Assembly (NCBI GenBank): GCA_002633005.1
Contig: NMRA01000209.1
Span: 486,174-550,173, forward strand
DNA: 64,000 bases
Direction of reading: 5' to 3'
From: Phoronis australis
Lineage: Eukaryota > Phoronida > Phoronidae
Positions 45,946 through 56,689 of the stretch are shown here, piece after piece. Numbering within the stretch: position 1 is the first letter of the stretch; the number at the start of each line of letters is the position of its first letter. The position numbers and the translations under genes are program-made. Below the pieces are notes generated by a model. It saw nothing but the letters and a program-made list of their open reading frames with translations. It was not told the origin of the DNA and searched no databases.

Positions 45946-47208
45946 GTGCAATCGAGTTTACCCTATGCTGGAATGTCTAAGAAATAATGGGATGTTCTAA
46001 AATTATATTACGATTTTGTGGTAGTGATGAATTGCTTTCTTCTTCTTACATGTGTAACACCCACTACACCAAACAATTATTCACATTGTTAGTATCCTGG
46101 TGCATTGAATAAGGAACACATGCGAAATTGGGTGGAGGTGAAACCAGCAGTGAGCTGGGAGCAACATGTTTGTCAATGGTCAGGGGAGCAACCAAAATTT
46201 ATGACAATGGGAATGGCTCAACACCCATGTGGCATACCCCATTGGTTTTTACCTGTTTAGCACTCCTCCCATGTAACCCCCCTGGGAGATGGTCAACACC
46301 CATTTGGCGCCCACATGGTTTTTGCCTTGTACCCCCTTAGCTGTCACCTGTGGGAAATTACCCTCTGAACCCCCAGGAGCAATCATTCAAATTTTATTGT
46401 CCATGGAGGTATGAACTGTTATAAGGAAAGATAATTTGCCTTGTTAAGAACTCAAACATGAAACAAAACCGTGATAGATTTTGAAGGGAGCTTCAAAAGA
46501 ATAAAAACAAATACACTTTAATATTGATTAAAATACACATTTTCATTCTCATTCGATTATAAGTGGATGTTAGTTTACGTATTCTAACCATTTTCACTCA
46601 CACAGTAATTTTATTGCACGTTGAACGTCATTAAAGTATGAATTCATCAGTGTTTACATTGTTCGGACTGCGCTCCTAAGTAAGTATTGATTATTCACCG
46701 CTTGGAGCGCTAGTGTTTCGACCGGTAACCATTGCGGCGAATGGTAAAATGGCGGAGTGAACTCTCCTATACTCGTACACTCCTTGGTGTAACCATGCGG
46801 TAGGCCTGCGTAGAATATCAGTTACCCACGGGAGCTCCATCAGACGTTGAACTGTGTACATTTTAGGACACACTCTGTATCATTTCCCCCAGCAACCAGA
46901 AACTGGACTACGGGCTGTGTTTTATCTAGGGATTTTGAAATGGCCACAAAGGCACTCATACCAGTCTCCTCGAGACCTCATCTGGCCATAATAAAATGAA
47001 GTTTTCCCGAAACTGGATCATAAAACAAACCTTGACCTTCGACCCAGAGCAGAGGAATAGGTGCTAATACAGAGCCCATCTATAGTTACTTCAGGCAGCT
47101 TCCAGCTACCTGTCAGTACTCTGGCACTAGACCCATTCTTACTCTCCGTGAAACTTTGTTGGTTCCCGGTTACTCAAATCCTGATGGCTGCATCCCCGGT
47201 ATTACCCC

Positions 47209-47755
47209 CGACCTATTGCGGATGTGAGGAGGGGGCTCGGTACAAATACATGTATAGTGACATCCAGAGAACGGGTGGGGGGTGACGATAGCAAGAGGGT
47301 AGGTTGGCGAAGTCAAATTGGTTTGTGCCCCCCCCCCCTACCAATTATTTTTTTCCTTCCTGTATCTACACATAACGTGATGAGAGTGGCGTAGGCCTAC
47401 ATGCAGTAGGCTAATATCACACGAGACATTATTCCGTAGGCATGTTTACGCTTCTTGCGGTAATAGCCAATTGGATTCACCAGCTGTGGAGATGGGTGCA
47501 TTTAATGCTTTTACATAAAAGAAAGATCAAAATTTCACTTTCTGGACGAAGAATTTTTGATTTCGTCCTTAAACATCAAATTTTGACAATTTTCAACTTT
47601 AGAGCAAATAAATATAAGTTAATTTTATTTTTAAATTTCTCGTCAGGTTTTTTATAGCCCAAACCCCCCTTAAAATATTGGACTGTACTACAGTTAAATG
47701 TCACGTTATGTGATTTTACCTAAAACCGCTTTTCAAATCTTCACTTGTCGCTTAC
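47209..47755. other. No supported gene
   Basis: G-rich and C-run stretch near 47,225-47,340, then AT-rich intron. Nothing coding is supported. Confidence 0.45.
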
Positions 47756-47777
47756 GCGTGTAGATGATTTTGCCGTG
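47756..47777 (-). CDS. 22-bp microexon
   Basis: The acceptor TTTTAAATTATTTCAG and the donor CGC|GTAAGC bound 22 bases reading HGKIIYT plus one base. It starts in phase 0, exactly as left by the exon at 47,845-48,021, and its last base C joins GT of exon 38,784-38,861 to give Arg. The protein then reads GSFK-HGKIIYTR-FQVRL across three exons. The intron to the upstream exon is only 67 bp. Without this exon those two flanking exons would be out of frame. Confidence 0.68.
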
Positions 47778-47844
47778 CTGAAATAATTTAAAATTTTTTA
47801 ATGTGAGTGAACATTTCATCTATCAAACAAAACTCACCACTCAC

Positions 47845-48021
47845 CTTAAAAGATCCAGGAACCCTCAGTAAGCTAATTCCAAAACTTTGCACGACTTCAA
47901 CTGCATTTTTATACTCCACAGGATGTTTGCTTTCGTCCTTGAGTTCGAAATTCACACCACGCAAAATGGACGGCACACCGGCAAGTGACCGATTTGCTGT
48001 CGTTGCCCACATAGGATAGTC
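47845..48021 (-). CDS. Exon of the 26-48 kb gene
   Basis: This 177-bp exon (59 codons, phase 0 to 0) is bounded by CACACCCCTTTGTGAG and AAG|GTGAGT. It reads DYPMWATTANRSLAGVPSIL near the start and VQSFGISLLRVPGSFK at the end. Composition and site quality are clearly coding. It is the most 5' exon whose link to the downstream chain is firm. The seven linked exons (48,021 down to 26,289) encode about 215 residues: a mixed globular part, a helical part and a disordered tail. I do not recognise the family. Confidence 0.78.
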
Positions 48022-48391
48022 CTCACAAAGGGGTGTGAAGGTCATTTATTTTATAATATGAAAATAAGGTCAAATGTTTGGAGTCCGGACGAAGAATTTT
48101 TTGGTTGGAAGTCCTATTTTTGGTTAAACTTGAAATTAAATTGGAAATTTCTACATCAAGAAAAAACCAAATAATAATTCTCCGTCGTGTTTTATGAGTA
48201 ACCCACACCCTCTAAATAATGCACCGATCGTTATACAAATGTAACCAGAGTCTAGTGCGTAAAAGATACAAAGTTTGATGAAATGTGAATTTTTCTATTT
48301 CCGTGTGGTTTGTCATGGCAGCCAAGTAAACAAATAATGCGAGTGTCTGTATCACTGCATACATGTATCTATTTTTAGCGCAATTGTGCAC

Positions 48392-48502
48392 AGCGAAGGC
48401 CAGTTTCGTTTCAAGCAGGGTAAAGAAAGGAATTTTCATGAATTTTAACAAGTTTGTATTAGTGTCTTCAACTGATTGATTTTCTATTTCAGTACAGATC
48501 AC
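48392..48502 (-). CDS. Tentative upstream exon
   Basis: A strong acceptor (GCATTCTCTTCAG) opens a minus-strand frame VICTEIENQSVEDTNTNLLK that continues to ...ETKLAFA. A weak GTGCAC donor there would join in phase 0 to the exon at 48,021. The donor is poor, so the 3' boundary is uncertain. Confidence 0.35.
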
Positions 48503-49158
48503 CTGAAGAGAATGCCTTCTTCAGTGGAACATCTTCCACTGTACAGCCGAAGTGAAGTGGCATTGTAACGAATTGGGGTGCCAAGCTGAGGTTTAGACTA
48601 TTTCTGTTCAGTCATGAGCTACATGTAACTAAAAGATTTGAGAAATAAATGAAAAGCTTCGTCTGTACTGATGAGAAAAAAGTTTCCTTGGTGATAGTGC
48701 ATCTCATGTAAAACAGGTCTTCACCTCTGTCTCAATCAACGTCTATTTACATGCAATTTTGTTGTGGCTAACTACTTTTTTATGTTCCGCCTAGTGGCAA
48801 CAATCTATAGCTTTTTGTTTGTACATGTTCGCCACTGATATTATCAGTTATACATGTACATATGCAATGTCTCAAACTTCCCAAATAAGACACAAATTTA
48901 TTTTCATTTTCGAGCAGATTACCCAAGGCACTTGCAAGAAAAGAAACTTCTCGAAAAACCTTCAGTTTTAACGAGATTGGTCAACTATCCAAAACTTTGG
49001 TACTTTTATATGATAATCCCTGGCGTTCTTTAAATTCCATTTCTTGACATAGCTCAATTATTGCTTTTTGCCAATTACAATGTATCAAACATGATCGGTC
49101 CAACAAAATGTTAACATTTTTTATTTAAGCAGTCAGTGTAAAGGAAGTGACCTTTCAA

Positions 49159-49333
49159 TTAAAACAAATCTATAATTGCAAATTTGAATGGAGGTGGCAA
49201 TCTCGATGATAGCATTGCAAAAACCCATGAAATGAAAGACGTTTGAACTTGGGTTTTCAACTGTACAATGTTTTTAAATTCATGTTTTAACATATTGAAA
49301 TAATGGTAAACCAAAGGCATCAAGGAATGTAAC
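49159..49333 (-). CDS. Tentative exon or alternative last exon
   Basis: A CTAGCATCTACAG acceptor is followed by an open minus-strand frame (LHSLMPLVYHYFNMLKHEFK, then TQVQTSFISWVF) that ends in TAA. The hydrophobic and aromatic content looks coding. No good donor lies inside, so it may be an alternative 3' exon or a chance frame. Confidence 0.3.
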
Positions 49334-51344
49334 CTGTAGATGCTAGTGAACATGGCAAGCTAATTATTTCTTGCTTTCGTCACTCAATCATTGAAAGGAA
49401 AGAGAAAATCAGAGGAAGATTATATAACCTAATCATTTAGGTATTACACACTTCAAATGAAAATCAAGTGCTTTCAGTCGGAACTGCATATTTGGTTTCT
49501 AGAGTGAAAAACTTTCAATTTGGTTGAGGGTTATATTTACTGTACATCAGTCAAAACTGAATATAGCTCAGTACAGTAACGATACTACTAATGTGTGACC
49601 CAAACTGGCCCAACCTATTACCATAATAACTAACCTAAAATGCACAATACTTCAAAACATTTAAGCATTACAAACGTTATTCAACGGCACAAATTCTCAT
49701 GATATGAAAGTGCATACATACATGTATAACTATTACAATAGCAACCGATTAGTGTTTCCTTAAACCAGATTTCGACAAGCATGGTTTAGAAATATGAAGT
49801 TGCAACAAAGATACTATATCCCAAGATGGCTGAGCCGGTGTAATTTGCCTAGACACACATTTGGAACAGCGTCACCTATAGGCGGGAGACCAAGTTGTAT
49901 TCAGAGACCCTCAAGCCAGGCACGAGCCTGTGGCGAAGATTGTAATTACCTTGGATAAAAACAAGATTTTTAGACATAAAACCAATTTTGAGGAATTATC
50001 ATTTATAAGTTACTTGAGGAAAACATAATTTTGGTGATGTTTTGTAAATAGGACAATTATTGTGATGCAATAAAACTAGAATGAAAGCAAACACCATTCG
50101 ACTAAATAACCAAATTACTTACATCCCTTTGAAAGCATAGAAATACAATACAATATCAATCTTGAGAAACCATCATTTGTATTCACGTGGAGGTTTATGC
50201 AATTACAATCGTGTTTAATCATGATAATATTTAACTGTAATTAACTAAGACTTTGCCAGGGCTAAGACTGGTATGAAAGCAACCGCGTGAATTCAATAGA
50301 ATGACATTTTCCACATGGTTTTGTAAATATAGCTACAGTATCAAATAAACAACAGTAATTTATACAACATTTTAGCATAATTTTTTATCATACATTACGT
50401 GATATCATCTTTTCCTGGTAATATTTATATCATTGTTCTTGTTGCTGCAAGACAGGAATAAAATAAGTATGAATAATAAATAATGCTCACTACATAAACA
50501 AACGTAGAGTAATAATAAAGAAGAGCATGTGGATCGATGTCATTTTTATTCTAACTTTGTAACACATCAGTTCAAAGACATTACAAGCTTTGTAATTTTT
50601 ACACGTAATTGATAAATTACTGAAAACAACATTCCATGTTTAGAATACATTATACAATACATGTCAATGCATAAAATAATACAGATATCTAGGCCATGAG
50701 ATCTAGCACTTCTTCAGCACTAATGTTCTGTAATAACTGCAATATTAATAACAATAAATTTGATTTTGCCAACATACCAATAACTGTCAGGGGTAATGTA
50801 TGTGCTTCGAGGGAACATTCACTACCATCCGGTACAATGAAAATGTTAGCAAGAAAAGTTTACCCACTTATACTGCATATAATTAGTCTACTTCAGACAA
50901 ATCCATCAATGTTACATGACTATTCCATATAAAGACAATGGTATCAATACAACTCCTTGGGCACTTGTGCATTAGCCTCCAACTGTGTCTCAGGGTAAAT
51001 ACTAATCCCCAAAGTTTTCAGAAAAATTATCGTTTAACAGGTTCACAGTAGCCCTTAATTTTAAGTTTTGCAATTTAAACACGCCCTGCTTGGGTCTTCA
51101 TCGGAACTAATACAATAGTGCAGCAACCCTGGTGTCACATAGACATGACCCAAAGAAGCTATATTTCAAAAAGAGTTCTGTCAGACAAAAAATGAGACCA
51201 ATTTCCAGAAATACTTAATGCGAAAAAACACACATTGTGATAGGTTGTGGAGTATAGCAAGTACATGCACGCGTAACCAACATAAAAAGGTGGCCTCGAA
51301 TTTTTGAGAATGTGTGTCACTACGAAAAGATTGGTAGAAGTGAA
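49334..51344. other. No supported gene
   Basis: AT-rich DNA with no clear exon or repeat. Confidence 0.45.
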
Positions 51345-51465
51345 CTTTTGTCTCATTTTTTACTTTTTTCGGAGTTTTTGTTTCTCTGGGACAAAGCTTT
51401 TTGTCCACTACGCCAAATAGGGGGGATCACTCGAGCCCCAGAGACCCCTGGGTGCGGGCATGGGA
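51345..51465. mobile_element. GCGGACC...GGTGCGGGCATG repeat, copy 4
   Basis: TTTTGTCCACTACGCCAAAT, GATCACTCGAGCCCCAGAG and CCCTGGGTGCGGGCATGG follow the family pattern. Confidence 0.6.
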
Positions 51466-51525
51466 AACAAGCTGTGTGAGTAGAGCAGTATGTGTCAGAG
51501 AATAAAGTTTGTTTACTGTTCGTAG

Positions 51526-51814
51526 GCTGTCCAAACTCGATTCGCCCGTGGTACGGAAAATTACCGTAGCCCAGATGCAAGACTTCTTACATGAGGATGA
51601 CAACGACATGCTTGAGGGACTGAACAGCTACATGTATCTGTACGGCCAAACTATCAGCAATCAACCTATTGAATTGTGTGGGGGATCCTCAGAAACATTG
51701 GGTTTTGGATTTCACTTTTCCACGAATCCCAAGCTCTTGGTATCTGAGTCACTAAATCCTTACATCTTAAGAGTTATCTTTGATTGGCTTCGAATTACTA
51801 AACAAAACCCGTAG
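51526..51814 (+). CDS. Coding-like plus-strand exon, unrecognised
   Basis: A TTTACTGTTCGTAG acceptor opens a frame with coding-like composition for its first 45 codons (KLDSPVVRKITVAQMQDFLH, then EDDNDMLEGLNSYMYLYG). The frame stays open to TAG at 51,814, but the last third is AT-rich and may be intronic. No donor can be fixed and no partner exon was found. It could be an exon of a gene, or mobile-element coding DNA next to the MITE-like repeat just upstream. Confidence 0.35.
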
Positions 51815-52170
51815 GACTACATACGATTGGTGTCATTTTTAAACCTGTAATTCTGTGAACCTCGCATTCGTTTGCAAAATATATTTATTTTTAACTTTTT
51901 TTCGAGAAGAGTAATAATGGCTGTCATACAGTTTCCATTGAACTCTCATACTTAATCTACTTTGTATCTTATGGGCAGAGCAACCAATGATTCCCTGTAA
52001 AAGACACCAAGTATTGCAGGCAAAACTTTATATTAGGGACGTGACTAGAGTGCTGTGCAGTGACAAAACTACATGTATGTTAGTGTTGTTAATTTCCAGA
52101 AGGAAATTGTTGAATTCTGTCATCGTTGGAATACACTCAGGAACTCGCGAGACAGGAATATGTACTTGAA

Positions 52171-52383
52171 TCATGGGAGGCCACTTTCAATGTATTTTCT
52201 TCCTGAAACGTATGGGGTAAGAGATTGTAATAAACAAGTTGCTTGAAAGGAAATTTGACTGGAGTCAGTGCCAGAATCCTGATATCTATTTCTACAAATT
52301 CGCTTGATATTTTTGTTTAGTGTATGGCCAAAACCAAAGATTGTTGAAAGTTCCTTCAATGTTCTAAGACTTTCCATTTTCCG
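52171..52383 (-). CDS. Tentative exon of the minus-strand gene
   Basis: The acceptor GTTTATCTAACAG is good. The frame reads RKMESLRTLKELSTIFGFGH and runs 70 codons to TGA, including KRICRNRYQDSGTDSSQ. A second strong acceptor (ACCCCATACGTTTCAG) lies inside the frame, so part of it may be intron. The relation to exon 53,109-53,231 is not resolved, because the phases do not match directly. Confidence 0.35.
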   Translation of the reverse strand, partial: RKMESLRTLKELSTIFGFGHTLNKNIKRICRNRYQDSGTDSSQISFQATCLLQSLTPYVSGRKYIESGLP

Positions 52384-53108
52384 CTGTTAGATAAACAGGT
52401 TTGTTTTACCCAAAGTCGCTGAGGGAGTTTAAATTGCGAGAACAAAAGTTTGCGATGTGAAAAAAACTTTCAACTAAATGTTAATTATTTTTGCAGTTAA
52501 GTTGCACGTAAATACAGGGAACTGTGGACCAGTTGGCGTTGCTTAAGTGAGAGTTAAGTAAAACACATTTACGAGTGATTTGTTTAAGACGCTTTTTATT
52601 CCGGATAGTTAAAAATTTCACTTAATGCTGAGCAAATTTCGAAATTCCAACTGCTTGTATCCATCAATTAAAAACTGTCAACAATTCTTGAGCAGCATTG
52701 TCAAACGACCTTAAATAATTTACAGACACATCATAAACTATGCAACGCCTACCGAGAATAAATTAGAGAGACAACATTATAATAATTAGACTACTTAACC
52801 TACATGTAGGTAGCAATCAATTGAAACATTTTAAATCTGTAATCACCATTCGTACTTAGACTAACAAAACGTAGGTAAAAATAAATTAAAACATTTTAAG
52901 TTGATAAGTAGAATTCGTACATGGATTACAGTGTCAGAGATAATACTACTTTCACCCGCAACCAGGACACGACGCCACCCTGTTTTGGCCGACGTACAAA
53001 AACGTTCCTCTCTTTATAGAAAAATCAAAACCCTTGTGACTTTCATTTTTGATCAGACCCTAACACTAAGTTTGAGAAGTCAATGAAAAGTTCGTGAGAT
53101 ATGTGTAC

Positions 53109-53231
53109 CTTCTTTGTAAATAGCACTTCTTTTTTCGTGCTTCAACGCGTGTAACTTCAAACGTCCATTGTTTAAACGCAAGTTCTCCAACACGGCTAAA
53201 TCTATCAGGCATTTTCTTGTTTTTGTATCAC
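53109..53231 (-). CDS. Probable exon, 5' part of a minus-strand gene
   Basis: The acceptor TATTTCTTTTACAG and the donor AAGAAG|GTACAC bound 123 bases. They read DTKTRKCLIDLAVLENLRLN, then RLKLHALKHEKRSAIYKE. The leucine-rich basic helix looks strongly coding. It takes one leading base and leaves one base. It lies upstream of the 26-48 kb chain on the same strand and may be its 5' part, but a linking exon is missing between 48.5 and 53.1 kb. Confidence 0.6.
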
Positions 53232-54164
53232 TGTAAAAGAAATAGTGAAACGTGGATGAAATGAAGTAAAAACCTGTTGAGGGATGGTTACTTTGATGGA
53301 GAGAGGGGCCATTTTTCAAAGAAGGGTGCAATTAATCAAAGGTTATTTCACATAAACTATACTGTCGGTAGTTGTTGGCAAACAATCTATCCATCCTTTC
53401 TAAGATCCATTAATTCAATAAACCTGCGTTTTTAAATAATAAAATGTGTCTATTCAGTGCACTATCTGATTTTTTATGAAACAATACCCATTGATGAGAA
53501 GTGTATTTTGCCGTTATTAGACCAGCGAACAGTGGCAAATGAAACACAAAGAAACAAGATACAACATCAAAGCATCGTAGTTGTGGGTAGTTTCTCAAAC
53601 TTCGCTTCATGCATGCCTGGATGAAAGAATAATTGATCCTTTCATAAATGGAAACCAAAGGCGGTTTTAAGGGGGGCAAGGGCCGCAGTGCCACTAAAAT
53701 TGACAGGGCGATTTATAAAATTGGCATGGCCACTCATAAATTAGGCAGCAAGGCCCCCTATAAAATTATCCCAAAACGCTGACAAGCACATTTAGTGGCC
53801 AGTTTGAGAACGGGAGCTTAATTTAGAGCCAGATTCCCTCATGTTATCTTGTGGCTTCTAATGACTTGCACTGTGGCCGTGTTAGTGACCCTCCCCCCGC
53901 GTGCCCGCGCAACTGGTGGTAAAATTGTGAAGCGAAGGGCACAAGCGAAAATTTAAATTTGCGAACTGAGTACGACCTTGCTTGCTCCAATTTTTCAGGT
54001 TCAAGTAGACCTCACATTTCGACTTAGGCGTGCACCCGAGAGTGAGTGACAGTCGATCCTGAGCCTTTCTTATTACGGATACTTCACTAATGCTACGCTA
54101 GGCTAGCGCAAGCCCCTCGCCAGCTCGCCATTGGCGAATTTTGAGGCGCACTGGCAATGGTGGA
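53232..54164. other. No supported gene
   Basis: A minus-strand open stretch after a good acceptor (TTATTCTTTCATCCAG, about 53,625) might be a further exon, but no donor fits the phase of the exon at 53,231. From about 53,650 the sequence becomes repeat-like (GGGGGCAAGGGCCGC). Confidence 0.4.
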
Positions 54165-54840
54165 GCTAAGTCAATTCGCCAACTTGTCCAATATTTTCGC
54201 AACTTAAAAATAATAATTTCGAGAAACCTTCCCGGTGATTGGGGGAAATCCTACCCAGTTTTTTTTTAAGGTCACAATCAATGAAATTTCTATATGGCCA
54301 ACTTGGTGAATGTTTTCGAAACTCCAAAATAATGATTAAATTCGGGAAACCTACCCGTGGATTGGGGGAATTCCTGTCCAAATTTTTTAGGTCAACATCA
54401 ATGATATTTCCGTGTGGTTGGCGTACCCGCCCTAAAGAAGGGATAGGAGGGAACCCCTGTCCCAGTGGTGGATTTAGAGGGGGCCAAGGGGACCATGGAC
54501 CCCCTAAAATTCCATTTGGCAGTACGGGGATGCGAATTTCTGACGGGCAAAATCCTGGCTAATATTCTGCCCTGGGCCCCCTAACTCAAAATCCTGGATC
54601 TGCCCCTGTGCCCAACCGAAGTTTTTAAGGTATCATTTAATTGCCCATGTGGCCGGCGTACCCCCGCCGTAACCTTGGGATAGGGTTAACCCAGCCCAAT
54701 TTTTAGGTCTACGTTAATGAAATGCCTGTGTTTCCTGAGTTACCCTGTCGTAATGCGGGTATGGAGGGGAAGCCCTTGCCAGTTTCTAAGGTCAACATCA
54801 TGCCATGTGGCTGGCCTAACCCAGCTGTAACCCGGAGAAA
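54165..54840. repeat. Diverged tandem array, unit about 75-120 bp
   Basis: Successive units share AAGGTCAACATCAATG-like, GTGTGGTTGGCGTACCC-like and GATTGGGGGAAATCCTACCC-like words. The words start near 54,175, 54,297, 54,415, 54,655, 54,730 and 54,800. Units differ at many sites. One unit is interrupted by the MITE at 54,463-54,608. The unit length would allow it to be read as a degenerate satellite. Confidence 0.65.
54463..54608. mobile_element. CAG-GGCGGAT MITE, copy 3
   Basis: It begins CAGTGGTGGATTTAGAGG and ends ATCCTGGATCTGCCCCTG. The interior AAAATTCCATTTGGCAGTA and TATTCTGCCCTGGGCCCCC matches the family. It is inserted in the tandem array. Confidence 0.85.
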
Positions 54841-56608
54841 GTATTGGGCTAAAAATTTTTGAAAATTGCTAAGTTTTCAGATGTTTTAGCCATTTTGGCT
54901 AATACCTTTGAAAGTCTAGCGCGAGCCTAGCTATGTTCTGTAACAATAAAAAATATTTCAAAAAGAATCTTTACACGAGTACTTTCTCATGTTTATACTC
55001 AGCATGGCCTATTTTCTCTGCATGGCTGTCAAGTGGAAAACTCATTCATCAGATTGGGCCGGCTGTTCACAAATTAGATACGAGCACAAATTTTTTGACC
55101 GCGAAATTTCTCTAGCTTTAGTAGTATTTCACCAAAGGTCACGGTCTTGCATTTTGTGGGTGAACTGAATTAATGGCGGCCATAAGATGTCCGAACAGTC
55201 GTGTCTAAACCCTACACAGGTACACTCCACATCAAAATGCTGGATCCGCTCCTAGAAAGCGCAATAAATTCAATAATTAATCCACTGAACAGAAACACCA
55301 TAAGCTGTTTAAATGTCCCGTGACCTCTTTAAAAAGTCCCACGACCGGTTTAAAAAATTAGCGACCAGTTTGTAAAAAAAGGCGTCGTCATCGTTAACAA
55401 CGTCTTCATGGAATTTGGTTCAAATTATGCTTGACAGCAAATTGTCCATAGCCCATTGAAACTGAATAAAGCTGACTAAGTGGTCAGTTGCCGAAAGTCT
55501 AATCAGCTACATGTATGATCAACGGATTATAGTCACCACACTATAAACGTCATCACGTTTTCATAATCACACGCATAATTATCTCTGTTATTCAACAGAA
55601 GATGTTATTGTCGATAAATAAATGTTACATGCACACCACAACTAGTGTCCAGCACGAAAACGACCACAGAAAGTAAGAGAGAAGTCAGGAAAGAAGTTGT
55701 TTAAGAGTACAGGAAATGTTGAAAAAGTAAAAAGTATACCAAAATTCTTTACCAAATGTAAATTTCTAATAACGAGTTGTCTTTCGTTAGTAGCGCACAG
55801 TCAACGTTGAGTTCTTGTCGTAGGAAAACTAACGTACACAATCTTTTTTCTATCAATTTTTTCTCCTAGATTTTATGAACAGTTCGGTACAGTTGACATG
55901 GTTATTTTGCATTTTACTTCAGACAAAATAACAGTTGGAATTTGTCAGTTTAATCGAAAAATCTTAAAACGTTTAATTCAACATCAGAACAGGAACTCAC
56001 AAAATTTTGATAAGTTAGACAAATGGGAACAGCTGCAAAACAGAAGAAATCAGATTAATGATCGAGGGCTAGTTAATTTTTCGAACATGTGAATCTTCAC
56101 AAACAACTAAAGTCGTACAGCCTGTTTTTTGATTTATTTAATTGCCATCACAATATTGTGAACACACCTGTACCCATTCATCGCAAGCTCTATGCTTTAT
56201 ATGGAGTCACTCACACCCTCTTGTCACGCAGTAGCGCCCGCACACCCACACAAACACACAGAGATACTCGTATGCTCGTCAGGGTCAAGTCTCCTCTGAA
56301 AATCACTGCAATGTATGTAGCACATGCGTACGTTAAATTTGTGGATCACACACGGAAAACATTTCCTTAACATACATGTATATTGCATAACATCCACCAA
56401 CTCACCGTCACTATAAATATTTATATAACGTCTTTACCAGTCAACAAATCGTGACGTAATGGTCATAGTTCCTGTCAGAGGTCAACTAAGAAAGCGATTA
56501 TCAGAAAATCGTCGGACAAATATTTCTCTTCTGGGAACTCGGACGCGGATGGTCAAATCTGTCTTCTTGATTGGCTAGTGTCTGTTTACAGGACTTGGAA
56601 TTTACCCT
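54841..56608. other. No supported gene; upstream region of the secreted-protein gene
   Basis: AT-rich DNA without a firm exon. The last 200 bases form the promoter-proximal region of the gene at 56.6-60.4 kb. Confidence 0.45.
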
Positions 56609-56615
56609 TATATGA
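56609..56615 (+). promoter_or_regulatory. TATA box of the secreted EF-hand gene
   Basis: TATATGA is preceded by TTTACCCT. A start site about 30 bases downstream would give a short 5' exon ending at the strong donor at 56,690. Confidence 0.4.
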
Positions 56616-56639
56616 ACCAGTTCCATTTGAAGAAATTCA

Positions 56640-56689
56640 GAAAAATAGCCTCCACCGAAGATTCAAAATTTACCTCGAAGGTGAAACTG
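56640..56689 (+). other. Probable non-coding first exon
   Basis: It ends GGTGAAACTG|GTAAGTAG, a strong donor. The start (about 56,640) is inferred from the TATA box. The next exon begins at 57,372 with the ATG eight bases in, so this exon would be 5' untranslated. Confidence 0.45.

Larger units (their letters stand above)
44079..46786 (+). mobile_element. P-type DNA transposon, about 2.7 kb, non-autonomous
   Basis: The element starts AAGGAGTGTAGTAGTATAGG. Its right end, read on the other strand, is CAAGGAGTGTACGAGTATAG, giving terminal inverted repeats of about 28 bp with two mismatches. The flanks carry an 8-bp duplication GTGTAACC (44,071-44,078 and 46,787-46,794) that is single in the paralogous repeat at 42,872. 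An 8-bp duplication, roughly 30-bp inverted repeats and an internal THAP domain near the left end are typical of the P superfamily. The interior cannot hold a full transposase (normally 700 or more residues), and the THAP frame is broken, so it is a dead or deletion-derived copy. Confidence 0.82.
43950..47208. repeat. Repeat A, copy 2, split by the P-type element
   Basis: The left part (43,950-44,078) and right part (46,787-47,208) together correspond to repeat A copy 1. The break lies at GTGTAACC, which is present on both sides of the insertion. After 47,208 the similarity to copy 1 stops near GGTATTACC. Confidence 0.88.
38862..47755 (-). other. Intron of the minus-strand gene packed with repeats
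   Basis: This 8.9-kb interval between two phase-matched exons holds the MITE at 39.5 kb, a tandem duplication at 40.4-41.0 kb, a complete THAP fold-back element and the A-B-A repeat group with the P-type element. All are listed separately. Confidence 0.55.

Noticed and set aside
53410-53694. Further exon upstream of 53,231
   Set aside because: The acceptor is good, but no donor gives the phase needed by the next exon and the upstream part runs into repeat-like sequence.
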